Below are positions 12,661 through 23,299 of a DNA stretch of 64,000 bases, in pieces. Origin of the DNA: Atherix ibis (Eukaryota; Arthropoda; Insecta; Diptera; Athericidae); assembly GCA_958298945.1 (NCBI GenBank), contig OY282609.1:66250220-66314219 (forward strand), given 5' to 3'. The notes beneath the pieces are model-generated. The model was not told the DNA's origin. It saw only the letters and a list, made by a program, of their open reading frames with translations, and made no database searches. A program made the translations under genes and the position numbers. Each line of letters begins with the position of its first letter. The stretch's first letter is position 1.

Positions 12661-13377
12661 CTTTCGATTTAGCTTCGTTTGCTTTACTAATACTCTTCCT
12701 TTTTGGCATCCCAGCTTTCTAGCTTCCTCGCGTCCTAGTTTCGCAGCTTCTTAGCGTTTACTTGCTTGTTAGAAGGAATGAAAATCGACAGTACCCTTCC
12801 CACCGATATTCATTCATCCTTTTTTCCACTAATATACAAAAATCGACTAAGGAAATTGCAGAATATTTTTTAAAGATTCCATTCGCACATCGATTATCTT
12901 GCTTATTCGTATATTTTCCACAGTAAAACTTGTTAAAGGAAAATCGTTCTTTTGCAGAGTCTTGTGTGCGGGATGAAATGAGTGAAAATTTTTAATAGAA
13001 CTGGCAACGCAAATGCCAAAAATTACTTGCCAGCGATTGTTAAAATTGCAAGAAAATCCTATTGCCGAACCAGAAATTTGGGGCCCTGAGCGAAATAGCT
13101 CCAAGATGGTGGTTTGCCTTATTGTTGGTTGATGGTGGCAAATGAACGGATGAACAGTTGAACAGTTGAACAAACGAACGCAATGTGGATAAAAAGTGGC
13201 ACAAGAAAGGAAAATATAAATTCTTGTTATCCATAGATGATTACACCCTTGGGAAATGTAATTCATTTTCCGAATAGAAGTGGCATAAAAGAAAAATCCT
13301 GTCGAGCACACTTTTAGTCGTTTTTCTTCATTTCTCCACTCGCTTCACTGTTTCCTCGATTTTGATTTCCACCTCCT

Positions 13378-13394
13378 CCCCCCCCCCCCCCCCC
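13378..13394. repeat. Homopolymer tract of 17 C
   Basis: A run of 17 C residues preceded by CCTCCT sits in a pyrimidine-rich stretch. This is unusual in such A/T-rich DNA and gives a G-run on the minus strand. The length may be unreliable in an assembly. Confidence 0.9.
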
Positions 13395-14280
13395 ACGCAA
13401 TTCCTACACCATTTTCGACTAAACATTTTTCCTACCCTAATTTTATTAGGGCATTCAGCAGAGTCAACATTTAAGCGTAGATTTTCTTTTCTGCACCGAT
13501 TGATTTAACTTTCTTTTCTTATTACTTCCCCCCAGTCCACCACCACAACCATTGACATCATTTAAAGTTAGGAGAATATTTTTTTGAAACATAAATTCAA
13601 ATAAAATTAAAATAACCCGAATATGGGGAAAAAATACAAGAAAATAAAACAGGACAAAAAAGTTAATTCGTATTCTAAGAAAAGTGAAAAATCAAGAATA
13701 GAAATACGAATCCGTTTATTAGATTAGTAATATTTTTAGAGATGGATTAGGTTGATTTGAAATAAGAAAAATAATCCCCATAATCGATTACTTAAAATAA
13801 TGCAAAGCCTCGTAAATAATGAAAATTTCTTTCGAAGAATACGCGGTTAGTTTGATAGTTTAATTTATGCAAATTTAGAATATGCTATTCGTAATTTTAT
13901 TAAAAATTGAATAATTTTTCTTTTGCGGTAATGTTACGAGAATTTTGTAGCTATTGGAAAATTCGCTATATAAAATGTTTGTTTGAGACTGAAAATTTGG
14001 CTTAATTGCATTTGGGAGTGCAGGATTAATTCGTAAGCCAAAACCACAAAACAAAAAATTGATACTAAATAGACCTTTTGATAATATCGGGTGTATCAGT
14101 CAGTGGATGTTTTATGTTATATAGGGTTTTCCGAAAAGAGTGGTATGATTTCGAAGTGACGTTTCAGCCATTTGTAATATGTCATGATCTGTACCTCTTT
14201 TTTTTTGTATTAAGTAATGTTTACAATTTCATCTCGGAGAGATATACACAAGAACAACGTTTACAAATTATTCAATTTTA

Positions 14281-15556
14281 CGAGGATCGTTCAATAAGTC
14301 CTTAGAAAATCCGAGAAATTGCGCTCGTAGTGTCGGTAAAGATTTTTTTTTGTAAGTAGCATTGTCGACAGGAAAGCTTGATCCATAGCGTAGGTCAATT
14401 TCTATCGTCGATTAAAGTTAACGACATTTATTTGTGCATAACAATAGAAAAAAGGGAGTTTAGGGCTGTCATCAAACATCTCCATTTGAAAGGCTTAAGC
14501 CCGAAAGAAATCAAAGCCGAGTTGGATGCAGTTCATGGCACATCTGCACCTGTGTTTGCGACGGTTTACAATTGGGTGAATGAATTTAAACTTGGCCGTT
14601 CATCCACAAAAGGTGAACATCGTTCAGGACGCCCAGTTGAGGTGTCTACTCCTGAAATCATCGACAAAATCCACGATCTGATTTTGAACGATCGGCGAAT
14701 TAAAGTGCGCAAATTAGTTGAGGCCACGAGCATATCAAAAGTTACAGTCGCTTCAATTTTGCATGAAAAATTATCTGTGAAAAAAATATCGGCAAGATGG
14801 GTGCCGCGTTTGCTCTCAGAGGAGAATAAGCGCAATCGTGTAGTGGACTCTGAGACTATGTTGGCACTCCTTCATCGCAATACTGCCGAATTCCTTCGTC
14901 GATATGTCACTGTGGACGAAACCTGGATACACTACTACACTCCAGAAACGAAGAGACAATCATCACAGTGGATTTTCAAGGGTGAACGGGCTCCGAAGAA
15001 GGCAAAAACTGTGCCATCGGCCGACAAGGTGATGGCCACGGCCTTTTGGAATTCGCAGGGCATCATTTTTATCGACTACTTGGAAAAAGGAAAAACAATA
15101 ACAGGAGCGTATTACGCGTCGTTATTGCAACGGTTGAGCGAGGAAATCAAAGAGAAACGCCCCCATCTGAAAAAGAAAAAAATCCTCTTGCATCAGGACA
15201 ATGCGCGTGTGCACACCTGCGCTGTTTCAATGGCCAAAATTGTGGAATTGAGAATGGAATTGTTGCAGCATCCCGCTAATTCACCAGATTTGGCCCCGAG
15301 TGACTATTTTCTTTTCCCCAATCTGAAGAAATGGCTTGGCGGACGACGGTTCACTTCCAACGAGGACGTCATTGCTCAAACGGATGAGTATTTTGCGGAA
15401 CTTCCGAAATCCTATTTATTGGACGGGATAAAAATTTTGGAAAAACGGTTGGAAAAGTGTATAGAGCTAAAAGCAGATTATGTTGAAAAATAAAATTTTT
15501 TTTTTTAAAAAACAGTTTTTTCCGTCTTTTTCTAAGGACTTATTGAACGACCCTCG
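14281..15556 (+). mobile_element. Mariner family 1, copy B, nested in a DD41D element
   Basis: Inverted tips CGAGGATCGTTCAATAAGTC (14281) and the complement of CGAGGGTCGTTCAATAAG (ending 15556) are flanked by TA at 14279-14280 and 15557-15558. Length is 1276 bp. It is nearly identical to copy A across the body but without its frameshift or 25-bp deletion. It inserted after the DD41D host element had already lost its internal segment, because the host junction lies outside it and is shared with other copies. Confidence 0.96.
14444..15493 (+). CDS. Mariner transposase (family 1), open frame, start codon lost
   Basis: The frame is open for the full length of a mariner transposase (about 349 residues) and ends with TAA at 15493. 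It contains the N-terminal helix-turn-helix pair (EFRAVIKHLHLKGLSPKEI, then DRRIKVRKLVEATSISKVTV), WVPRLLSEENKRNRV, VTVDETWIHYY (Asp 1), HQDNARVH (Asp 2) and SPDLAPSDYFLFPNLKKW (Asp 3, spacing 34, so DD34D mariner). The codon matching the ATG of copy A is ATA at 14444-14446, so the canonical start is lost. The frame is open upstream to about 14378 but without an ATG. One base separates it from an intact gene, so expression as it stands is doubtful. The open frame suggests recent arrival. Confidence 0.85.
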   Translation: MEKREFRAVIKHLHLKGLSPKEIKAELDAVHGTSAPVFATVYNWVNEFKLGRSSTKGEHRSGRPVEVSTPEIIDKIHDLILNDRRIKVRKLVEATSISKVTVASILHEKLSVKKISARWVPRLLSEENKRNRVVDSETMLALLHRNTAEFLRRYVTVDETWIHYYTPETKRQSSQWIFKGERAPKKAKTVPSADKVMATAFWNSQGIIFIDYLEKGKTITGAYYASLLQRLSEEIKEKRPHLKKKKILLHQDNARVHTCAVSMAKIVELRMELLQHPANSPDLAPSDYFLFPNLKKWLGGRRFTSNEDVIAQTDEYFAELPKSYLLDGIKILEKRLEKCIELKADYVEK

Positions 15557-15558
15557 TA

Positions 15559-15870
15559 TTATCAAAATTATCGTTCTCCAATTGCAACTTTTCGTGCGCT
15601 CACTTTCATCTGAGTGGTGCGGTAAATAAACAAAACTGTCGATTCTGGTGCGAAGAAAATTCACAAATTATTCATGAACACCCATTACATTCACCTAAAT
15701 TGACAGTTTGGTGTGGTTTTTAGTCTGGTGGAATCATCGGTCCGTACTTCTTTCGAAATGAAGCTGGTAACACCGTTAATGTCAAGGGAGAGCGGTATAG
15801 ATCGATGATAATCAACTTTTTATGACCGAAATTGGAAGAAGTTGATCTTGACAACATCTGGTTCCGCTCA
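15559..15870 (+). pseudogene. DD41D transposase fragment (copy B)
   Basis: Plus-strand codons give SGGIIGPYFFRNEAGNTV and ERYRSMIINFL, then VDLDNIWF near 15840-15865, interrupted by a stop in the TVWCGF/SGG region. The first Asp is removed by the shared deletion, and the second and third by the terminal deletion. Only the middle of the catalytic domain remains. Confidence 0.8.
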
Positions 15871-15921
15871 GAATGTGTGTTTTTAAAAAAGAAATCATAT
15901 TACTCTTTTTGGAAAACCCTA

Positions 15922-16500
15922 TATTAAAAATTAAAACTTGTTGCAAATATATCAAATCAAATAATTACCATTAATAACAAAATTATCTAATTTTTATGAG
16001 CTTAAACAGCATCCGAAAATAAAAGTGGAACTTAAGGAGGTAAATATTATGAGAATATAAAAAACTGCCTTGAAAATTATCACCAAAAATTGTAGCTCTT
16101 TTAAAAGCAAGGCTGAAAATTTTAAAAAAGGGGGAAGAGAAAACTTTCTAGTATTGAGAAGGACATTTTATAAATGTTCATGAGAAACTTTTACGGAAAT
16201 TTGTATATTCTTTGTGTTTCTAAATCTAACTATGACATTTTTTCTAAAGTAATTTCTGATTACTTTAGTACTACAACATCAATTCTTAGTGGACACACTG
16301 GCATGTAACTAAAGCGGGACACTACGACCAAAATTGTTTTAATAAAAATAGAAGCGACAATAACATCACAAATATGTATAAGTGACAAAAGATCAGCATT
16401 AAAAATAATAAAAATGTTTCATGGTTTTTTTTTGCTTCAATGTTTTTGCTTAGGAAAAGGAGGGAAAAGTTTCCTTAAAAAAAGTTTGACATCTGCCAAT
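15922..16500. other. AT-rich spacer; possible truncated mariner 5' flank
   Basis: No recognisable gene. I searched by eye for a left inverted repeat matching the CCAGGTGTATAAGC tip of the mariner downstream and did not find one. Confidence 0.45.
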
Positions 16501-17653
16501 ATTAATCAGTGCACATTTTCAGCAATTTCGTACAACAACGTACATTTTTCCTTTGGTAATCATGTCTAGTTTTGTGCCAGAAAAAGAGCATATGCGGAAA
16601 TCTCTGCTTTTCTGCTTCAATTTGAGGAAATCGGCTGTCGAATCGCATCAAATGCTTATGGACTCCTATGGTGACAGTGCTTTATCGAAAACAACGTGCT
16701 TTCGTCGGTTCAAAGACGGCAATTTTGACTTGTGGGACAAGAAGCGTGATAATCGCCCTTGAAAGGTTGACGTCCTCTCTTGGACGAAGACGATACCCAA
16801 TCGCAAAAAACGCTCGTGGAGCAATTGGGTATTACTCAACCAGCCATTTCCATGTACCTGCGTGCCATGGAGAAGATTGAAAAGATCGGAAAATGGGTGC
16901 CGCATGAATTGAACGATAGGCAGATAGACCGACGCCAAAACACATGCGAAATCTTGCTCGCCAGACTAAAAAGAAAGTCGTTTCTGCATCGGATTTTGAC
17001 AGGCGATGAAAAGTGGATATATTGCGAGAAATCGTGGGTTGATCCCGGCCAACCATCAACATCTTCCCCAAAACTAAATCGCTTCGGACGGAAGACGATG
17101 CTGTGCGTTTGGTGGGATCAGCAAGGTATCGTCTACTATGAGATATTGAAACCTGGTGAAACTGTCAATGCCTACCGCTACCACCAACAACTGTCAATGC
17201 CTACCGCTACCACCAAATTGAACCGTGTTCTGCGTGAAAAAATGACGGATTCTCAACAAAGACATGACAAGCTGATTTTCCTCCACGACAACGCACCATC
17301 GCACATGTCAAAAATGGTCCGAAAATACTTGGAGACACTCAACTGGGAGGTGCTACCCCACCCCGCTTTTTCACCAGACCTGGCCTTTTCTGACTACCAT
17401 CTGTTGTCGTCGATGGGTCACGCGCTCGCTGAGCAGCACTTCCATTCTTATGAAGACATCCGAAAATGGCTTGATGAGTGGTTTGCCTCGAAAGAGAAGG
17501 AACTATTTAGGCATGGTATCCACAAATTGCCCGAAAGATGGAAAAAATATGTAGCTATCGAGGACAAGTACTTTGAATAAATTTGTTTTTAGTTTTTATG
17601 AAAAAACATGTTTTTTTAACCAAAAAACAGCGGATTTAAGCTTATACACCTGG
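16501..17653 (+). mobile_element. Mauritiana-type mariner (family 3), left tip missing
   Basis: The right tip ends at 17653 and reads, on the minus strand, CCAGGTGTATAAGCTTAAAT, followed by the TA target. The start CCAGGTGTA is typical of Mos1-like mariners. No left partner is visible upstream of the coding region, so the element is truncated or eroded at its 5' end. The left limit given is approximate. Confidence 0.85.
16562..17580 (+). pseudogene. Mauritiana-type mariner transposase, frameshifted
   Basis: The ATG at 16562 opens MSSFVPEKEHMRKSLLFCF, matching the Mos1 N-terminal style. The first frame stops (TGA) near 16760, and the reading continues in another frame from LDEDDTQSQKTLVEQLG to the TAA at 17580, so a small indel lies near 16745-16780. 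Motifs follow: KWVPHELNDRQ (linker WVPHEL), RILTGDEKWIYC (Asp 1), LCVWWDQQGIVYYE, LHDNAPSHMS (Asp 2) and SPDLAFSDYHLL (Asp 3, 34 residues on). A direct duplication of about 28 bp near 17163-17215 (CTGTCAATGCCTACCGCTAC twice) adds residues after the YHQQL block. The triad is intact but the frame is not. Confidence 0.92.
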
Positions 17654-20600
17654 TATATTTTTTAAAAAAAATACTAAATTCACTATCATGTTTCAAAAAT
17701 TTCAATCCTGTATATACCCTTATTTCAAATACTCGATTATTAAGAACGAGTATGTATTTTATTGTTACAATATCGTACAATTTCAAATTAGAATAAATGG
17801 AAATTGTTTGGAAGGAAAATTGTGTGGTCTTGCTGATGGCAACTCTGTGGTTGTCATTTTCAAGTAGCAAAGGAACTTTGAAGGAATCTTTAATCTGCCA
17901 CGTTTGCCGGAATAATCTTTTGGAACATTTGAAGTAGTGAAGAAACTGTTATGGGTATGTGGTCTAGATTGGTCTACAAGGAAGATGTTACGCTTCGGTT
18001 ATTGTTAGATAGCATGTCGAATCCTTCCAAGTATAATGGAAAACTATGGCATACAAATAATCATATTCCTCGTATTTATTCTTATGCCCTGTACACATAT
18101 GCAGACACATTCATAGCTATGAGGATATGAATATTATTACATTCCGAAAACAGGATCTAATGCTTACGTACGTAAATTGTACATTTAAGAGATTTGCGGT
18201 TTTATCCTTGTATGCTGTTATATCCCAATTATAACAACAAATTAAGGTAAGTAGAATTAGTGACTACTATAATCAAAATAGAGAGTGTGTACTTTAAAAT
18301 AAGAGGAAATTGCTAATATTTTCTATTAGTTAAGATGAAAAAAATTATACTGTTTTTGATGGAATAATCCATTTTGGGGATAGATTTTGAAAAAATAATA
18401 AAATTGTTTTTTTTTCCTCAAATTTCTGTATTGAGCCACAAGGACTGTTAGTTGAAAGAGCGTAATGGGAATTTTTTTCTAATAACTGGAAGGTAATCTG
18501 TAAAATGAAGCGTTAACTCACACATGAAAGATTTCTTAAAATAAGTGTAAGTGCTCAAAAGAGATGCAATCAACTCTCACCGAATAATGACTAAAAGTTA
18601 AAGTATATTATTTCATCGGTATTTCTTCATAAAATCTAGATTTTCCTTAAATAAAACTAAGCAGTCTTAAAACTCATTTGAAATATAACTTCTGAAAAAT
18701 CGTAAAAAATCTTTCAAAACCATCGCATAAAACTACCTAATTTAAAATAAATCCGAAAAATGAATAAATTTAAATAACAACTTAAAACAGCAATAAACAA
18801 GAAATTTCATTAAATTAAGATTTATTTCCTCTGAGGGAAATACTGCTTATTGGTATCAGCCATCATAAGGACAATCACTTTTAAGATGTTTTACGATTAA
18901 CCAATCATTCCTTCATTTTTGTTAGTATTTCATTACTCAATAGATTTATTCCATTTTCAAAATTGACTAAAATAGCAAAACTTATTAAATTTCTAATTTT
19001 AATTATAGGACCAGATATTTTTCTTCAAAAAATGATTTATTCTTTCAACCCTTTAATTGGAAAGTAAGCACTTTGTAAAATTTCTGACATCGCCCCGAAA
19101 ATATTTGCTTGGAAAAATAGTGATGCAAACACGTAGGAATACTTGTAATTTTGTTGTTTTTAGTTTAAAATAAGAAAGGAAAAATTATGACATCGAAATC
19201 GAAATCATGTCAAGAATTTAAATTTTCTTATTATTTACTATTTTTATTCCTTTGTACAATCATTTCAAATAAACTTAAATATTCTTATAAGTTTTTGCTA
19301 TTTAAAATTTTCTTTACTATAGAAATGTCTTTATAATTTACTCTTATGGGTTCTTAATCTGTTAGAGCTCCATATGTAGCCCATTTTATCTGATATCAAA
19401 TTTAAGAAAAAAAAAAAACCTTTAAAAAATCCATCTTAAAATTGTAGCAAATTTTTTTTTCTGCAGAAAATGATATTAGTTTTAAAATTAATTTTTCGGG
19501 GACATTTTTAACATTTTTTCTTTGCTTTTCTGGAATGTTTTTAAACAAAATTTCAATTTTCCGTAATTTTTTTTAATCAATTTCAAAATTTTAACCCAAA
19601 ATACATGCTGTCCCGACAAAATCTCGAGCAAACCATATTTTTGAAATTAAAATGTCTACTAAAATAATAAATAGATAATTTGATTATAGAAATTTTAATT
19701 TTAAGGCCAATTAATTTGCAGCATTCTAAATGGAAAGGTTTTTTTTTTCAAAAATATTCACAAAAAATAATAATAATAACATATCAAAAAATAACTGAAG
19801 TCATTTTTTTAAATTTTAAAATTACAAAATTTATTATAAAAATCTTCAAAATAATAAACATCAATTAATAATATAAAATGTCATTTATAGTCAAAATGAA
19901 TATTTTTATTGCAAATAAAATGAATATTAAAAGTCATATTCAAAAATATATAAAATGTTAAAGCTTCCTTAAAGAATTTATTTAATTCATTGTATTTTTA
20001 AAGATATTGTATACAATATATAGAATTAAGGAACTGTCATACATACATACATATATTGTATATGAAAAGCATCCTAGAAGCTTTTTCTTGTGAAATATTT
20101 AACTTGTAGAAAAAAAAAGAATTTGCTACGAAAAATTTTATCAAAATCGTAAAGAAATACAATATTTTCAGAATTGTCCAATTTTAATAATTATAAAAAT
20201 GGTGAAAGTAAAATAACAAATAAAATACTTAAAAGAATATAAAATGATTCCTTTTTGAAATTTTAAATTTCAATTTTACTTTAATCTTTATTTTTTATAT
20301 AAAAAAATTTCGGTTCTATTAAAGATTAAATTTAAAAATATTACAAAAAAGAAATTTTAGTTCAAATTTTTACTTCAATTTGCTCAGAAATTATTATTAC
20401 AAGAATTAAAAGTAAACAAATCGTAATTGAATTTATAAAATAAGCTTTAATTTTTAGAAATATTTTTAAAAAAAAAAATTAAAATTAAACAATTTATGAA
20501 GATTTTTTTTTCAATTAAAAAATTACTAAAGAACCATTGCAAAAAATTTGGACCAGAAAAGTACATTTGATCTATTAGTGCAAAAAAAAAAAATTGCTTG

Positions 20601-21360
20601 CCTTAAAAATATCTATTAGGAAAATGTCATTTCAGAGTCCCGAAACTATTAATAACTCAGAAAAGAAAATGGCAAAGAGAACAATAATAAAACTGTAAGA
20701 AAATAAACACAAATATTTTCAGTAATACAATTAAGAAAAATACAAAATTTATGATTGAACTTGAAACTGTACTTTTATACATAATTAATCAACAAAATAA
20801 AATTAAAAAAAAAACAACAAATTATTGGCTTCTATTCCAGTTAAAGCAATAGTGAATTTTTTATATAACATTTAAATCAACTGCATTGAAATAAGTTGGA
20901 TTTCATAGTAAAAAACAATTGCAGAAACCAGAATTCAAGGTAACTAACATGATTAACTTACATAATTAATAGAGAAGAAATCACCAAAAATTATTATTAA
21001 AAAAATATTAAAATAAATTTAAACCAATTCGAATTAAAAAAAAAAATAATATTAGAAAATTGCAATTTTGTCATTAAATTGAGGAAAAAATAGTTACTTT
21101 TTTTCTTTAGTTATGTAGTAAAAAAAAAAAGAAGGAAACGAATACAAAATGCACTCTTATCACTACTGATCGGTGACCAACGTTATCACAACGCAAATTG
21201 ATATAAAACTGATCGGATGAGGAGTAATCAGATAATCGGCCTACCAACTATTGGTGGGGAACATATTGGATGTGATCTCGTTGCATTGGACCAGATTTAT
21301 CAAAATAGCTAACTTGTGTGCTAAGGTCAAGCGCTACATCAGTAGCGTCGAAGCGATATA
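17654..21360. other. Very AT-rich region without recognised genes
   Basis: About 3.7 kb, particularly A/T-rich between 19.2 and 21.1 kb with many poly-A and poly-T tracts. A short (CATA) run lies at about 20040-20052. Short open frames (for example 19680-19868) translate to Ile/Lys/Phe-rich strings expected from composition alone. Confidence 0.55.
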
Positions 21361-22558
21361 CCTCCTTGATCAAAAAGTGTGGCGCTCCCATTGTTCCGAT
21401 TTGAGTTCTGTTTTTTTTTGTTAAGTTGGTACATCTGTTTTTGATATTCTCTCTAAATCTTAGCATCATAGCTTGACATTTGCAAAAGTTACGTAGCCAA
21501 GAGTACATCTATCTCTCTGTGTGTTGGGGATTTTTTTACAATTTTAGAAATGGATTTAAATTTGCAACAACGAACTTGTATTAAATTTTGTGTAAAAAAC
21601 GGATTTAATAGTGCGCGAACGTTGGAAATGTTGGAAAAGTGTTTCGGCAACGATTCTTTAAAGGAAACGGTCGTTTACCAGCGGCACGAGCGGTTCAAAA
21701 GTGGTCGTGAGTCAATAGAAGATGATGAAAACCGACGAAAACATTGATAAATTAAAAGAAATGTTGGTCAAGACATTTTGGTTAATGATTTGGGTTTCTG
21801 TCGTGTAGCAGCAAAGTTGGTGCCAAAAGACCTTAATTTCATGCAAAAAAGAGACCGTGTTGACGTCGTAAAAGACATGATTTGCGAGGCTAAATCCGAT
21901 CTCACATTCATCAAAAGGATCATTACTGGAGACGAGACGTGGGTTTCTGAGTACGAAACGCAATCCAGATATCAGACAAATGAGCCGAGACCAAAAAAAC
22001 CACGTCGTTTTCAGTCAAAAAAGAAGGCAATGCTCACGGTTTTCATGGATTACAACGGTGTAGTGCATCATGAATTTTTATCAGAAGGCTAGACAGTAAA
22101 CAAATAGTATTATTTGGGCGTTATGAGACGTTTTCGTGAAGCAATTCGCCGAAAGAGACCAGAATTGTGGGCAGAAAACTCGTGGATTTTGAACCATGAT
22201 AACGCACCGTCGCACAGTGCCATCATTGTTCGTAATTTTTTGATGAAAAATGCAACAAATACCATCAAACAACCACCGAATTCACCTGATTTGGCTCCCT
22301 GTGACTTCTTTCTGTTTAATCGAGTTAAAAAACCATTACAGGGAACGCGTTTCAACAGCCGAGAGGAAGTAATGGAAAAATCGCAAAAAGCACTGATGGA
22401 CATACCGAAATCCGAATATAAAAAATGTTTCGAGGATTGGATCAAACGTGTGTTAAAGTCGATGGGGATCACTTTGAAGGGGACAATATAAATTTAGATG
22501 AATAAACTTGTATTTTTAATTTTCTGAATAAATTCCGGTAACTTTTTGATCAAGGTTG
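21361..22558 (+). mobile_element. Mariner family 5, full length, defective
   Basis: The inverted tips are CCTCCTTGATCAAAAAGT (21361) and, read on the minus strand, CAACCTTGATCAAAAAGT (ending 22558). TA flanks lie at 21359-21360 and 22559-22560. At 1198 bp it is close to full mariner length. The tips share CTTGATCAAAAAGT and differ from the other mariner families in the window. Confidence 0.9.
21550..22491 (+). pseudogene. Mariner family 5 transposase (DD34D), multiply broken
   Basis: The ATG at 21550 starts MDLNLQQRTCIKFCVKNGF. A frameshift near 21725 moves the reading to TDENIDKLKEMLVK, and a deletion near 21770 then removes the second helix-turn-helix before ILVNDLGFCRVAAKLVPK. The catalytic part is in one frame: IITGDETWVSEY (Asp 1), EPRPKKPRRFQSKKKAMLTV, LNHDNAPSHS (Asp 2) and NSPDLAPCDFFLF (Asp 3, spacing 34). 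Two nonsense codons (TAG near 22090 and 22107) interrupt GQTVNKEYY. The C-terminus ends with TAA at 22491. Confidence 0.92.
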
Positions 22559-22734
22559 TAATGCAGCGAAAGTTCGTTCTATTGTAAATACTTTGCGTTG
22601 ACATTTTGTGTTAATTTTCATAAAATTTTAATAATTATGATTAAATTTTTTTTTGATTTTTTGCATTTTATAATTAAAAACAATATATTTTCATTTAATG
22701 GTACAAATTCTTATCAATATATTGTAACAGACGA

Positions 22735-23225
22735 CATCAAAAGCTGAGATGCACCAAAAAGAAGATTTTGCTGTCAGTTTGGTGGGATTATAAATGAATT
22801 CTGCACCAAACAACCAAACGACTAATTCCACCGTGTACGTTCAACAACTCGTCAAACTGAGCAATGCAGTTCAAGAAAAGTGGCCAGAATTGGCAAATTG
22901 TAAGGTTGTTGTTTTTCAGCATAAACAATGCAAAGCCGCACACATCTTTGGTCACTCCCCAAAAATTATTGGAATTAGGTTGGTATGTGTTGTTACATCC
23001 ACCATATAGCCCTGACTTAGCGCCTTCAGGTTACTATTTATTTCATTTCATGCAGAACTCCTTAAATGGTAAAATTTTTAATGCCGCTGATGATGTAAAA
23101 TCACATTTAATTCAGTTTTTTGCTAGCAAAAGTAATAAATTTTAAGAACACGGAATTATGACACTGCCTAAAAGATGGCAAAAGGTCATCGACAAAAACG
23201 GACAATACGTAATTGAATAAAGTTA
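22735..23225 (+). pseudogene. Mariner transposase C-terminal fragment, catalytic residues lost
   Basis: Reading across two frames gives TVYVQQLVKLSNAVQEKWPEL, NNAKPHTSLVTPQKLLELGW, HPPYSPDLAPSGYYLFHFMQ, LNGKIFNAADDVKSHLIQFF and LPKRWQKVIDKNGQYVIE, ending at a TAA. This is the style of the mellifera/cecropia (SETMAR-type) mariners. The second Asp is Asn (NNAKPH) and the third is Gly (PSGYY), so both are lost. A frameshift sits near 22918. The N-terminal half and both terminal repeats are absent. Confidence 0.85.
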
Positions 23226-23299
23226 TATTTTTAAGTAAAAATTTTGAATTTTAACGGCAGAGGAGAAGATGATGCGCCAATGCGAGTGGCGACTGCAAG

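Larger units (their letters stand above)
10819..14121. other. AT-rich region with small repeats; no gene recognised
   Basis: No frame can be tied to a protein family. A short stretch of the 13-bp minisatellite lies at about 11640-11860. A GC-richer segment lies at 12430-12660 (listed separately) and a homopolymer C tract at 13378. A minus-strand frame at 12847-13311 has no recognised domain and overlaps several other open frames, so I do not call it. Confidence 0.5.
14122..15921 (+). mobile_element. DD41D element copy B, split by a nested mariner
   Basis: The inverted tips are TAGGGTTTTCCGAAAAGAG at 14122 and the complement ending at 15921, with TA flanks. The element is interrupted at TA (14279-14280) by a complete mariner family 1 copy and resumes after the duplicated TA (15557-15558). 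After the nested copy is set aside, about 520 bp of DD41D sequence remain. It has the shared internal deletion (junction near 15597-15600), and the coding region breaks off after the LDNIWF block, joining the far end directly. It is a short non-autonomous derivative. Confidence 0.92.

Noticed and set aside
12847..13311. Minus-strand frame of 154 codons
   Set aside because: One of the longest frames in non-transposon DNA, but it has no ATG-anchored domain, no recognised family and overlaps another open frame; not enough to call a gene.
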